Of a stretch of 64,000 nt of DNA, positions 45,829 through 56,010 are shown in pieces. The position numbers were made by a program, and so were the translations under genes. Location of the stretch: NCBI GenBank assembly GCA_006386115.1, contig VFIW01000055.1, forward strand, positions 62,001-126,000, read 5' to 3'. The stretch is from Globisporangium splendens (taxonomy: Eukaryota; Oomycota; Peronosporomycetes; Pythiales; Pythiaceae). The number at the start of each line of letters is the position of its first letter. Position 1 is the first letter of the stretch. Below the pieces are notes generated by a model. It saw nothing but the letters and a program-made list of their open reading frames with translations. It searched no databases and had not been told where the DNA came from.

Positions 45829-46677
45829 ATGAGCGCCCTCGGAAGCCGTCTCGCTGGCCAAGTGGCCGTGATCACCGGTGCGGCTGGCGGCATCGGTCGC
45901 AAGTCGGCCATCCTCTTCGCCAAGCAGGGTGCGCGCGTCGTGTGCGCCGACCTGAACGAGGAAGCCGCAGCCGAGACTGTGAGCCTCGTGCACGAGGAGC
46001 TCAAGAAGTACGGCGCCAGCACCACGGACGTCGCGCGCGCGCTCAAGGTCGACGTGTCCAAGAAGTCGGACGTCGAGAACATGATCAACGTCGCTGAGAA
46101 GGAGTTCGGCAAGCTCAACATCCTCTTCAACAACGCAGGCATCATGCACAGCAGCGACGACGACGCGATCAACACGGAAGAAGACGTGTGGGATTTGACC
46201 ATGAACATCAACGTCAAGGGCGTGTTCTTCGGCTGCAAGTACGCGATCCCAGCGATCCGTCGCGCGGGCGGTGGCTCGATCATCAACACGGCGTCGTTCG
46301 TCGGTATCCTCGGTGCTGCGACCCCGCAGCTGGCGTACACGTCGAGCAAGGGCGCCGTGATTGCCATGACTCGCGAGCTCGCGGTTATCCACGCGCGTGA
46401 GAACATCCGCGTGAACGCGCTTTGCCCCGGCCCACTGAACACGGAGCTCTTGCAAAAGTTCTTGGACTCGGAGGAGAAGAAGCAGCGCCGACTGGTGCAC
46501 GTGCCAATGGGTCGCTTCGGTGAGGCTGCCGAGATGGCCAAGGCTGCGTTGTTCCTGGCCAGTGACGATGCCTCGTACGTCACGGGCACGTCGTTCGTCG
46601 TGGATGGCGGTATCACGTCTGCGTACGTCACGAGCGAAGCCCACGTGGATCCATTCAGCGGCCCAAGCGAAGTGTAA
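45829..46677 (+). CDS. Short-chain dehydrogenase/reductase (classical SDR)
   Basis: A single exon encodes 282 residues. Classical SDR signatures are complete: cofactor loop VITGAAGGIGRKSA, acidic VCADLNEEA (Asp after the second strand, favouring NAD), NNAGIMH, ANxN-like MNINVKGVF, catalytic Ser in TASFVGIL, YTSSK catalytic Tyr/Lys, and NALCPGPLNTE. The protein ends with about 20 extra residues after the usual FVVDGG strand. It oxidises an alcohol or reduces a carbonyl; the substrate is unknown. The ATG at 45829 follows a CT-rich leader, and upstream open sequence is treated as UTR. It converges on a mitochondrial aldehyde dehydrogenase (46969-48972), which could act on an aldehyde product, but co-function is speculative. 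Confidence 0.9.
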   Translation: MSALGSRLAGQVAVITGAAGGIGRKSAILFAKQGARVVCADLNEEAAAETVSLVHEELKKYGASTTDVARALKVDVSKKSDVENMINVAEKEFGKLNILFNNAGIMHSSDDDAINTEEDVWDLTMNINVKGVFFGCKYAIPAIRRAGGGSIINTASFVGILGAATPQLAYTSSKGAVIAMTRELAVIHARENIRVNALCPGPLNTELLQKFLDSEEKKQRRLVHVPMGRFGEAAEMAKAALFLASDDASYVTGTSFVVDGGITSAYVTSEAHVDPFSGPSEV

Positions 46678-46968
46678 GAAGAAGATACGTACGTAGTAAG
46701 CAGTCCGCAGTTCGGTAGTAGTTTGAGAACCAAGGACGATGAAGACAATCAACATGCAATTAGTTACAATGTCATTTGCTGCTTTGCGTAGATCTGGATC
46801 CATTTGGCTTCGCAAAGCAGCCACACACTGCAATAGAACACTTGGAGTTGCAAATGCAATGCGAATGTGATTTGTAGGTTGTTGGTGTGTATTTTCATAT
46901 GAAGAAATGGGTACTACTTTGGCTTTGAAATGGTGTGCTGCTTTCTACTCTTGCCTTTCGTCGCCAAT
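46678..46968. other. Convergent gap between SDR and ALDH genes
   Basis: 3' flanks of two convergent genes, AT-rich. No gene is seen. Confidence 0.35.
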
Positions 46969-48972
46969 CTAGACGCGGAAGTTCCACTGCAGTCAACAAC
47001 AACAGACACAAGTTCCCATCAATGTCAGTTTGGTTTCCTCCGTGTCCACATACAAATATCTTGCAAAAACATACCGATTTGAGCTTGGTGACGGCACGGA
47101 AGCCGTGCTTCGAGAGGCTCGCACCCTTCCCCGAGTCGCGGAGGCCCGTCCACGGGAGGTATGGGTCGAGCGCATCGCAGCGGTTCATGTACACCGTGCC
47201 GGCGCTGAGCTGCGCGCCGACGCGCATGGCACGCTCGCGGTCGCTCGTGAACACGGCAGCCGTGAGCCCGTAGTTGCTCGCGTTGATCTTCTGGATCGCC
47301 TCCTCGTCCGACGACACGCGCTGGATGCCGACGATCGGACCGAACGATTCCTCGTTCATGATGTCCATCGAGTCGTTGCAGTCCACGAGCAGCGTCGGCG
47401 AGTAGAAGCGGCCCTTGCCCTTGCTGTCGGTCGTGATGCCGTTCCCCGTGAGCTGCTTGGCGCCCTTGGCGATCGCGTCCTTGACGTGCGAGTCCAGGAA
47501 CGCAGGCGCGGTCGGCAACGCCATTGGACCCAGCGACGTCGCAGGGTCAAACGGGTCGCCCAGTGTGTACGACTCGAACAGACCCTTGGCGGTCTCCACG
47601 AACTTGTCGTAGTTGGAGTCGTGCACGTAGATGCGCTCCACGCCACAGCACGATTGACCGGCGTTGTAGCACACACCGTCGACGAGTCCTTCCGCGGCCG
47701 CGACAGGGTCTGCGTCCGAGGCAACGTACCCAGCGTCATTGCCACCGAGTTCCAAGGTCACATCAATGAAGCGCTTGGCTGCCGTCTGCTGCACCTGACG
47801 TCCTCTATAATGTCCATACATGCAAAACAAGAGAACGTCAACAAGATGTCCCATTGAGTTAGGTTCATGTGCGCTGCAACGTACCCGTTGACGGAGCCCG
47901 TGAAGGACACAAACGCGGTCTCGGGGCGGTGGATGATCTCGGCCGCGACGTCGTGGTCCGTGAACGACGCCTGGAGCACGTTCTTTGGGAAACCCGCCTG
48001 CGCAAAGGTCTTCTCGTAGTGCTCACCACAGAGTGGCGTGCGTGGCGAGTGCTTCAGGATCACCGAGTTGCCTGCGAGCACCGCTGGGATGATCGAGTTG
48101 ACGGCCGTCATCAATGGGTAGTTCCATGGCGCCTAGTTAGATGGAGAAAGAGTCATATGAGTGAGCAAATGCTTTGTACATGATGCCTCTAATGATTGGT
48201 GTTGCATGGGTCCATGGTACTTACAATGACGTACACGACGCCGACAGGCTCGTGCGTGATTTGGCGGAAGAGACCGTTCTCCTCAGGGAAGGTGTCCGTG
48301 CGCAGAGCTTCATCCGACAAGTAAATCAGAGCCCTACATATTAATGTATGTGCAAATAGCAACGACATTAGCCTGATATCGCATTGCACCCTTAGCAGCG
48401 ATGCGCAAATGGCAATCGACTTACTTTGCACGGGCAATGGTGCCGTTGACTTCGTTGCGCGCCTGCTGCAGAGGCTTGCCCATCTGGCCCGAGATGTCGC
48501 GCGCGATCGACTCGGTGTTGCTCGCGAGCGCATCGATCCACTTCTTGCAGAGCTCCTGACGTTCCGAGAGCGGCACGCGCTGCCATTGCTGCTGCGCCAG
48601 CACGGACGCGTCCAGCTTCGCGTGCGCCTCCTTGCTCGTGTCGTACGCGACCTCCGTGAATGTCTCCCCCGAGTACGGGTTGTCCACCTTCAGTCTACAT
48701 AGCAGCGACATCAACAACAGGCAACGCTAAGTGTGCATCTTTGACATCGCTGCAACGCATTTTCCATACAGCATCACGTACGCGGAGGCGGCAAAGCCGC
48801 GCGTGGCGCCATTCTGACGAACGGCGCTCTTGGCAATCTACACAGACAAGAGGACCGCAGATTCATTGCACACAAAGCAGCACGAGCGCATGCGTTAGAA
48901 CAAGCGCGCCATGTATGGAGATTCCCCCTTCATCCACCATCTGCGCACCTTGTTGGACACGTGGCGCAGCAT
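46969..48972 (-). CDS. Mitochondrial-type aldehyde dehydrogenase (NAD(P)+), multi-exon
   Basis: The first exon is only 24 bp (ATG 48972, MLRHVSNK). Exon 2 (48837-48782) encodes IAKSAVRQNGATRGFAASA, so together they form a basic, Ser/Ala-rich mitochondrial presequence. Later exons carry the ALDH fold: VDNPYSGETFTEV, EPVGVVYVIVAPWNYPL across an intron, GNSVILKHSPRTPL, FVSFTGSVNG, LELGGNDAGYV with the general-base Glu, NAGQSCCGVERIYV with the nucleophilic Cys, and EESFGPIVGIQRV. The last exon adds WNFRV before TAG at 46969-46971. The fold is complete and all exon joins examined keep frame. Sequence style resembles the succinate-semialdehyde/ALDH superfamily; the substrate is not determinable. 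Confidence 0.86.
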
Positions 48973-49536
48973 CTTCCCAGTTCGCGTGAAGATCTTCTAT
49001 GACGCCAGCTTCCAAGTGGCTCGAAGGCGCTCGGATACTAAACACTGATTAGTACCGAGTCGTTCCCACCGCTCCAACTCCCTCGCTTTAACAGATTTAC
49101 TAAATACAAATGATTAGTCAGTCGCAGTGATCTGCACCAAAGATGTTCTTAAAAGCAGGTTGTGTCTTTTGAATCTTTTTTCCTATCAGAGGAAGAGTGT
49201 TGTGTATGTGCATACAGGTGAAGATGAGATGTGCCACACCACATCCAGATCGTTTCACTCTTGCTTTGTATGGACCTAAAATAGGGTGGCACAAGAAGAC
49301 AACTATTTCGGGGGATGCTCACATGGGATCTCGAGATTTGCTCGTGAATGGGAGCAACTGCCCTACTCGCTCGCTTCCGATTGCAGCGCGGCGGCAGTGA
49401 CACATGCAGACGCGATCGTCAGCAGGCAGTCACGTCAGCGAGCCGCTTGATTGCGCAGCGTGTGAGCAGCAGCTGCTGCTTGTTGCCTGGTTGCTTCGAT
49501 CACGACGCCAAGACAGACTCCGACCCTGACACGCGT

Positions 49537-49569
<33 letters not shown>

Positions 49570-49598
49570 CTCCTCATTGCAGATCCAAAGCCCCCGCC
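48973..49598. promoter_or_regulatory. Divergent promoter region with CT microsatellite
   Basis: This region lies between the divergent ALDH (-) and amidotransferase (+) genes. It contains a (CT)n tract at 49539-49566 in the leader of the plus-strand gene. No further gene is supported. Confidence 0.4.
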
Positions 49599-50691
49599 AT
49601 GCTCACCCACCATCTGCGTCGCTCTTCCCTTCGAACGCGTGCCCTGCGCGCCACGCGCTTGCACGCTGCCGTCGGCGGGAGCTCGCTCGAACTGCAACAG
49701 CATACGCGAGCGCTTCATGGTGGTGGTGACAGCAAACGCGTCAAGTACCTGGTACTCGATGGATACATTAAATGGGGGCGAGACGATCTGGAATCCGGCG
49801 GCGCTGTCACGGCGGGCCAGTTGTACGCCGATATGCTCGTGAAATGCACACCCCCGCAGTACGACGCGAGCTATGACCTCATGTTCCCCGCCGACCCGGA
49901 CTTTGAGTTGCCCGATTTGAGTCAGGTACAGTGCATGCCATGTTGCCAAATACATTGAATGGCGCAAAGTTGATACACTGACGTCTATATATGTGTGCAT
50001 TTTGTTTCCATGACAGTACCATGGCGTGGGCTGGTCAGGCTCGTCGCTCACAGTGCACAAGAGCGACGACGAGCGCATTATCCAGATGAGCGACTTGGCG
50101 CGCCGCTGTTTCGAGCAGGGCATTCCGCAATTCGGGAGCTGCTTCGGTGCGCAATTGGCTGTGGCTGTTGCCGGCGGCGTCGTGCAAAAGAACAAATTCG
50201 GCAAGGAGCTCGGCATCGCGCGCAAGATCTCGCTTACAGACGCTGGTCGCGCGCATCCGATGTACGAGGGCAAACCGTCTGTGTTTGGCGGGTTCACGAG
50301 CCACAACGACCAGGTCACGCATATTAATCCGGGAGGCTTGAAGCTCGCGACGAACTCGTTCACATCGGTGCAAGCCGTGAGCGTGCGCTACCTGAACGGC
50401 GACTTCTGGGCCGTGCAATACCACCCCGAGTACGACCTCCACGAGATCGCACGCTTGCTGTACTGCCGCCGCCAGGTGTCGATCAATCTGGGCTTCTTCC
50501 GCGACATGGCGGGGGCCGACGCGTTCATCGAGGACCTCGAGACGCTGCATGCGGACCGCTCGCGGCACGACATCGCGTGGAGATACGGCATCGACGACGA
50601 CGTGCTGGACGACGACATCCGCACGTGCGAGGTCCGGAACTTCATCAAGCACCTCGTGCTGCCGTACCAACAGCGCGTGCTGCTCGCTTAG
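49599..50691 (+). CDS. Class-I glutamine amidotransferase-like protein, paralogue 1
   Basis: Exons 49599-49925 and 50017-50691 encode 334 residues. The N-terminus (MLTHHLRRSSLRTRALRATR) is Arg/Leu/Ser-rich without acids, typical of mitochondrial targeting. The GATase core shows YLVLDGYIKWGRDDL, YHGVGWSGSSL, the nucleophile elbow FGSCFGAQLAV, and QYHPEYD carrying the His and Glu of the triad. The C-terminal ~75 residues are helical. GATase domains hydrolyse glutamine to supply ammonia, but there is no fused synthetase, so the acceptor is unknown. A second copy lies at 56011-57152. Both genes share the first intron at the same codon (before YH), proving common origin. Confidence 0.85.
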
Positions 50692-50965
50692 CTTGCTTTA
50701 TAATTAACAAATAAACTTTGATACGATACGATATTGCATCCATAAAATCCATGCAAAATGGTTGAAGATCTGGATGATGGGTCAGTATCTTTTTGACCGA
50801 ATAGCTGCACAATTGAGCGCCATACAAATTTCAAGTGCACTGAACCTTCTGCATACAAACTTCAAGTCACCTCGCGTCACACGGGAGACCGCGGTGCAAC
50901 CTCTGCACAGGTTGGCCACATTCCAGATTCCCACCACGCAGCAAGAGCAAGTGATCAAGCAAAGC
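50692..50965. other. Gap before transposase-derived gene
   Basis: 3' flank of paralogue 1 and leader of the transposase-like gene. I looked for terminal inverted repeats and target-site duplications paired with 52811-53016 and saw none. Confidence 0.35.
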
Positions 50966-52810
50966 ATGGCGAGCGGACTGAGCTGTGGAGACGGCGAGGG
51001 AGTGGAGATCCCGACGTGGGCGCAGTACAAGAAGAAGCGCGGTAGGAGCGCCAGAGTGGCGTCCTACGAGCGCTTCCGCAAGCAGGTGGCTGTGCACGAC
51101 GAGGAGGTGCGGCACAAACGCGCGGAAGAATTCGCGGTCGCGAGTCTCGTCGACGGGTTTCGTCCGCATGTGCCACCGCCGCCAAGTGTCAGCAGTAACG
51201 GCAATGACGGAAGAAGTGCGCAGTCATCCCCGCCGACAAAGAAGCGGCGTGTGTGGAGCAATGGTGAGAACAACGACCGCATGCAGCGCGCGCTCGCGAT
51301 CTGGCGACATCTGAAGGCGCGCGACGCGTCACTATCGATGCGTAAGTTTGCCAAGGAGTGTGCGATCCCGATCTCAAGCTTCCAGCGTTCACTGAAGGTC
51401 GGTGGTGCGATCGCCGCGCCGGGAAAGGCACCCACGCTGTCTGCTGCGTGTGAAGCCAGACTGAAAGCGTTCGTGCTGTACCGAGTCGCGTTTGGATTTG
51501 GCGTGAACTGGGTCCAGGTGCGGGCGTTGGCACTCGCCATGGCGCACCAGCTCGGTATTAAGTCCTTCAAAGCGAGCAATGGCTGGTTGGAAGGGTTCAA
51601 GGAGCGACACAAGACCGAGATCCACCGCCATGCGGCGCAAATGCTGGACCGCCAACGACACAAGAAGGACGCGATGGATGCCGCAGCAGTGAGTCACAAC
51701 TTCCACATGCTGGCAAACGCGTATCTGCACACTTTAGATTCTCTGTCGCTTTGTTTCAGCGACTTGAAGCAAAAAGAAGAGCATATCAACGCGCATATCA
51801 AGCCGTGGCGGGTGTGGAACCTCAGCGAAGCATCCTTTTCAACGGACGATGAGCAAGCGACGAGGAAGAGTGCAGAGGCGCACGTGGAGAAAGTCGTGTC
51901 GACAGTGCATTGTGTCAATGCGCAAGGCGACTCGCTTCCGCTGCTATTTATTGTCTCAACGAAGAAGAGCACCGCTACGCGTAACAACCGCAGCGCACTC
52001 TCTAAGGTTAACGATCCCAATGTGCAATGCTGTACGTCGCCATCAGGACGCTTAACGGAAGATATGTGGGTCACGAATGCGGCGCCGATGATGCGCAACC
52101 GGCTTTGTGAATTGCGACGTCGAAGCGGGGAGAGTGACGATGTGTGGTACGTTCTCGTTGTGGACGAGCACGCGCGCGTTCTCATCGATTCCTATGGCGC
52201 ACTGCTGGATTTCTTCGAGAACAAGATTCTGGTTGTCAGCATGCCTTCAAGCCCACCTGCAAATGTCCAACCCGTCGACGTCGCTTTGTACGAATCATTT
52301 CATGCAGAATATCAAAAGCTTCTGGGACAGCAGACGTGTACTTCCGGTACCAAAATGACGATCGACCAAGTTGCAGCGCTGGTATATCGTGCGTGGCAAG
52401 CTGTCGGGTTGGACAAGGCGAGATTTGTCAAAGCTTTCGAAGCGTGTGGCATTTTCCCCTTGAACCTGAACTGGTCGGCGGTGCTACTACAACCTGCTGT
52501 GCCATCATCACCTGGTGCCACAATTGCGATGGAGACGAGCTCCATCTCGGGTAATGATTGTGATGTTGCTGTCACTATTACGAGTTCCCCTCGCAGCCAA
52601 CAATGCGAAGAACAAGATGCTGCTGTTGATGTAAGTCGACAGGCGCTTGTAAATGCCCAGAACCACGAGAACTTTGACCAAGCTGTGGCCAGTTTCGCAC
52701 ACACGATCGGTCTCTCGCGTGACGTCGTAGCGCGTGTGGTGTCCATTGGAATGGATGCGCTCATCAACTCTGATGGAGCAACCTCAAGTGAGCAGTCCAT
52801 AAACGTTTGA
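50966..52810 (+). CDS. Pogo/Tigger-type DDE transposase-derived protein, probably domesticated
   Basis: An intact single exon encodes 614 residues from ATG 50966 (MASGLSCGDGEGVEIP). A psq/CENP-B-type helix-turn-helix is at ~110-155 (AIWRHLKARDASLSMRKFA). A Tc5/CENP-B-type DNA-binding segment ends with FKASNGWLEGFKERHK. The DDE_1 domain follows: WNLSEASFSTD where active pogo-like enzymes have WN(M)DET, VLVVDEHARVLID with the second Asp, and SSPPANVQPVDVALYESF with the third. The first catalytic Asp is therefore replaced by Ser. A C-terminal tail of about 100 residues follows. No terminal inverted repeats are visible. An undisrupted frame without the first Asp and without TIRs suggests a host DNA-binding protein rather than a mobile element. 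It sits between two amidotransferase paralogues. Confidence 0.78.
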   Translation: MASGLSCGDGEGVEIPTWAQYKKKRGRSARVASYERFRKQVAVHDEEVRHKRAEEFAVASLVDGFRPHVPPPPSVSSNGNDGRSAQSSPPTKKRRVWSNGENNDRMQRALAIWRHLKARDASLSMRKFAKECAIPISSFQRSLKVGGAIAAPGKAPTLSAACEARLKAFVLYRVAFGFGVNWVQVRALALAMAHQLGIKSFKASNGWLEGFKERHKTEIHRHAAQMLDRQRHKKDAMDAAAVSHNFHMLANAYLHTLDSLSLCFSDLKQKEEHINAHIKPWRVWNLSEASFSTDDEQATRKSAEAHVEKVVSTVHCVNAQGDSLPLLFIVSTKKSTATRNNRSALSKVNDPNVQCCTSPSGRLTEDMWVTNAAPMMRNRLCELRRRSGESDDVWYVLVVDEHARVLIDSYGALLDFFENKILVVSMPSSPPANVQPVDVALYESFHAEYQKLLGQQTCTSGTKMTIDQVAALVYRAWQAVGLDKARFVKAFEACGIFPLNLNWSAVLLQPAVPSSPGATIAMETSSISGNDCDVAVTITSSPRSQQCEEQDAAVDVSRQALVNAQNHENFDQAVASFAHTIGLSRDVVARVVSIGMDALINSDGATSSEQSINV

Positions 52811-53016
52811 AAGCAGCGCAAGAAAGTTGGTGCGTGTCGGTGCGTTTGCCGCACAAACTATTTAATACTTCGATGATTGTTTGAGTTTAGCGCATGCTGT
52901 TTGCACAGATAAAACGTACTCTGGTATTCACCATTAATTGTGTATAATTGCTGTCTCACAAGTATGCCGATGTGGTCTGCTGGTATCGATAAATGCATCT
53001 ATAACGATTAAACTCC

Positions 53017-54630
53017 TTAGTCGACCTTCTTGGTCTTGGCGTCCTTCTCAGTCAGCGATTGCTTCTTGCTGCTGCGCTTCCGCAGGCAGAAAATCAGCGC
53101 CAAGATGCCTACGACCGCTGCGCCGCTGATGAGCGCAAACTGGCGCATGGCCAGCTTGAACTCCAGGTCGCGGAACATCCGCACGCCGTCCACGCTGCGC
53201 GAGAGGTTCGTCGCGACATTGATGAGCGCGATCAGCTCGTTGCGGTTCAGCTTCGGCAGCTTCTGCACGTCGTCCACGAGCAAGATCTTGAGTGCCGTGC
53301 CGATGCCCATGGTCTGGATTTTGCCCCAGAGGCGGCACTTTTCACACGTCACACAGTCCATGATGCGGCTCATGTTCTGGAATTTCTCGCGGAATTGCAT
53401 CTCGAGCTGGCGCTTCTGCTCCTTTGCGTCGATGAACTCGTCGTACGACATCTTGCCGCGCTGCACCTTGAAGAGCGCTTGCTCGTTGAAGCCCGTGAGC
53501 ACCGAGCTCTGCTCCGAAGGGCACGACGTGCGCTCCTTGTCGTCAAACACAAGTTGCCGCAGGATCTCGGCCACGCGACGATCATCCTCCTCATTGCCCG
53601 TCGAGTAGTCGTACTTCAAAAGCTCGTCGCGGTACCGGCCAAGCGCGCGCATCACGAACAGGTGCGTGAAGTACAAGTTCTGCAGACGCTCGCGGTGTTT
53701 GCCCACACGGAACACAAAGAGCGATGGGTTCTTGTCCCACGTGTCGCCGTACTTGTAGCGCAGCGCAATGTGCGTGTTGATCGAGGCCTGCAGACCCGAG
53801 ATCAAGCGGTAGTACACGCGTTCTTCCAGGCACATACCTGACAAACTCTTTTCTTGACCTTGTGGCGGAAGGAAGCAGTTCTCCTTGTAGATCGCATTCC
53901 ATACGCGCTCGGCTTGCGGTCCACTGTACCCCGTGTACCGCTCGGGGTTCTCGAGCAAATTGATGTACACCATGTTCTCGCCCGGCTCGCCCTGGTTGCT
54001 CCAGATCTCGGGGCTTTGCTCCTCCTGCCACGCCTGGAAGCTCTCGCCAGCAACGGCATTCGTGCGGTCCACTTTGGACAGCGCGTCAACTTCACCGGTC
54101 TGCTTGGAGCACGGCTTGCCCAGTTCTTCAGACTGTGTGTTTTTCTTCTTGCCACTGACTGGACTGCTCGTCTTCATGAGATCGCGCTGCGCCTTGAGGT
54201 CCATCTGGTACCATTTCGACGGGATCTCATGGGACGGACACTCACACACGGCGCAATCGATGCTCGCACACGTGCCATCGTCCTGCCAGAACGGGCACTC
54301 CTTGCCCAGGTCCACTTTGAAGTACCGGAAAAACGTCAGGCGCGAGAGCTCTTGGAGCAGCGGGTGGAAGTGCTCCGACACGGCTTTGTCCACGGTCTCG
54401 TAGTCGCAGCCAGAGTCCTGCACGCTGCCGCTCAGCTCGGGCGTGTGGCACACCTGGCACTGCATGTAGTCGTAGATCTCCTTGGGGAACAGCGTGCTGC
54501 CCACCGTCGACGCCGGCGAGAGTGGCGGCGCTGCCGCTGTGTTGGCGTTGTTGGCGGCGGCGCCATTGGAGACTGCTGGCAGCACCAGCAGCAGCGCGGT
54601 CGTGAGCGCCGTCTTCAGCGTGCGGCCCAT
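53017..54630 (-). CDS. ERO1, endoplasmic reticulum oxidoreductin
   Basis: A single exon encodes 537 residues. A signal peptide (MGRTLKTALTTALLLVLPAV) is followed by the ERO1 core: QCQVCHTPELSGS ... CDYETVDKAV, LTFFRYFKVDLGKECPFW, CAVCECP, WNAIYKENCF, INTHIALRYKYGDTW, and the FAD-proximal active site CVTCEKCRLWGKIQTMGIGT followed by ALKILL. ERO1 re-oxidises protein disulphide isomerase and passes electrons to oxygen in the ER lumen. Near the C-terminus there is a clear transmembrane helix (FALISGAAVVGILALIFCL) and a basic tail (RKRSSKKQ), so the enzyme should be anchored in the ER membrane with a cytosolic Lys-rich tail. Plant and fungal relatives often attach in other ways. The start at 54630 is set by the signal peptide. 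Confidence 0.93.
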   Translation of the reverse strand: MGRTLKTALTTALLLVLPAVSNGAAANNANTAAAPPLSPASTVGSTLFPKEIYDYMQCQVCHTPELSGSVQDSGCDYETVDKAVSEHFHPLLQELSRLTFFRYFKVDLGKECPFWQDDGTCASIDCAVCECPSHEIPSKWYQMDLKAQRDLMKTSSPVSGKKKNTQSEELGKPCSKQTGEVDALSKVDRTNAVAGESFQAWQEEQSPEIWSNQGEPGENMVYINLLENPERYTGYSGPQAERVWNAIYKENCFLPPQGQEKSLSGMCLEERVYYRLISGLQASINTHIALRYKYGDTWDKNPSLFVFRVGKHRERLQNLYFTHLFVMRALGRYRDELLKYDYSTGNEEDDRRVAEILRQLVFDDKERTSCPSEQSSVLTGFNEQALFKVQRGKMSYDEFIDAKEQKRQLEMQFREKFQNMSRIMDCVTCEKCRLWGKIQTMGIGTALKILLVDDVQKLPKLNRNELIALINVATNLSRSVDGVRMFRDLEFKLAMRQFALISGAAVVGILALIFCLRKRSSKKQSLTEKDAKTKKVD

Positions 54631-56010
54631 GGTCTTCGTGCGTAGACGTTCTTCTCCCAGCAGCGACGGAGGAGGAGGATGGAGCTGCTGTTGACGAAAA
54701 TGAAATATGCGTCTTCGCTCTTGGAGCTTTCTGGAATCGACGCGTGCAGTGACACGCTGCTGCCACATTTCGGGAAGGGGGGTCATTTCATGCCAAGCTG
54801 ATACATCGCGTGATTATTGGTTGAAAGTGTTTATAAGACGAATTGATTGGATGAAAAAAGAGATATTTACTGGTTCTGTGCTGCTGCAGTAATCGAGAGC
54901 GTTCATACAAAAAATCCATAATCAACTGGTGGAGAGTGATTGTCTTGAACACGAAGAAACAGACAAATGCGCTTGCTCCAGACTGGATACTGGCTGGATA
55001 TGTACGTACTACACAATACTCGTGTGACAACTTGGTCATAACCATCGAGAAACCTCTGCGGAGAGAGAGTCAGCGAACGGGTTTCCTCTGCGTCTCGATG
55101 CAGTTCAGCGCTGCGGATGCCATCCGTCCTGCGTGGACCACACGACTGATTCCGTGCATGTCTGCTCACTCGCAAGCGACTTTTGAAGGCGCATCCACGC
55201 GAGGTGCGAGGGAAGCGCGACGGCAAACACATGACGACCGCTCCTTTCACATGCAGCGAATGCAAAGCGACAGCTGGACGGACGGCACGGAACCAGACGG
55301 TCGTTCGTGTGTTGGTAAAGCAAGTGCCCTGCTTCTTCAAGGCTCTTTGTTCCAGCATAACTGTGCAGCTCAGGCGCCAGTCTTCAACGCTAAATAGTGT
55401 TTGCCAACTGCTTCAGTGCTCTAATGTAAACCATCCTTTGGAGCAGCATGAATATCACGAATGGTCACTGATAGAGTCCTTTTGCGACAGCCATCCCCCG
55501 CGATCGGCTAAAGGCAGCTTCCCCATTGAACTTCAATTCGACATGGCCAACAGTGGGTTCTCGACACAAAAGCACCATTCTTCATCGCCTCCCTCCTGCT
55601 GCGAGACCCCATCCGATCCTGTCAATGGCTACTTTTGCAAGCCACATTCTCGCATCATGAAAGGCAGGATAGTCGCCATCGAAACGACTTCCTCTTCTAG
55701 TGCGGTGTTTCACTCTTCGTCCGCGACCCACAGCCATCGTCCACGTGTCCTTTTTGAGGAGCGCGAATAGAAACGAACAAACAGGGTAACGACCGCAGCG
55801 TGCGCCACCACGAGAGATGCTTTTTTCCCCATCAGATGGGATTTGTTTGCATCCCTCTCTCGACGTTGAATCAGTCAGCTCTCCCTACTATAAGGTGGTC
55901 CACACTACGCGCGTTCAACTTCAATCGGTCTGCATGTGACCATGATTGCCCAATCGGATCGATCCCTAAAACGAAAGCTCTTCATAACGGCTCACTCCTC
56001 ATTCTCCGAG
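54631..56010. promoter_or_regulatory. 1.4-kb divergent intergenic region
   Basis: This lies between ERO1 (-) and amidotransferase paralogue 2 (+). One plus-strand frame from about 55543 (MANSGFSTQKHHSSSPPS) runs 75 codons, but its coding character is weak and no family is recognised. Elsewhere I see only promoter-like sequence, with a CCAAT-type motif (cccaatcgg) near 55948. Confidence 0.35.

Noticed and set aside
45712..46833. Two long antisense frames opposite the SDR gene
   Set aside because: The SDR motifs on the plus strand are complete; the antisense products have no features.
50692..53016. Terminal inverted repeats bounding a pogo-type element
   Set aside because: Comparing 50692-50965 with 52811-53016 by eye gave no matching inverted ends or TA target duplication.
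54903..55770. Overlapping 150-195-codon frames between ERO1 and the second amidotransferase
   Set aside because: Mixed composition, no coding bias and mutual overlap on both strands.
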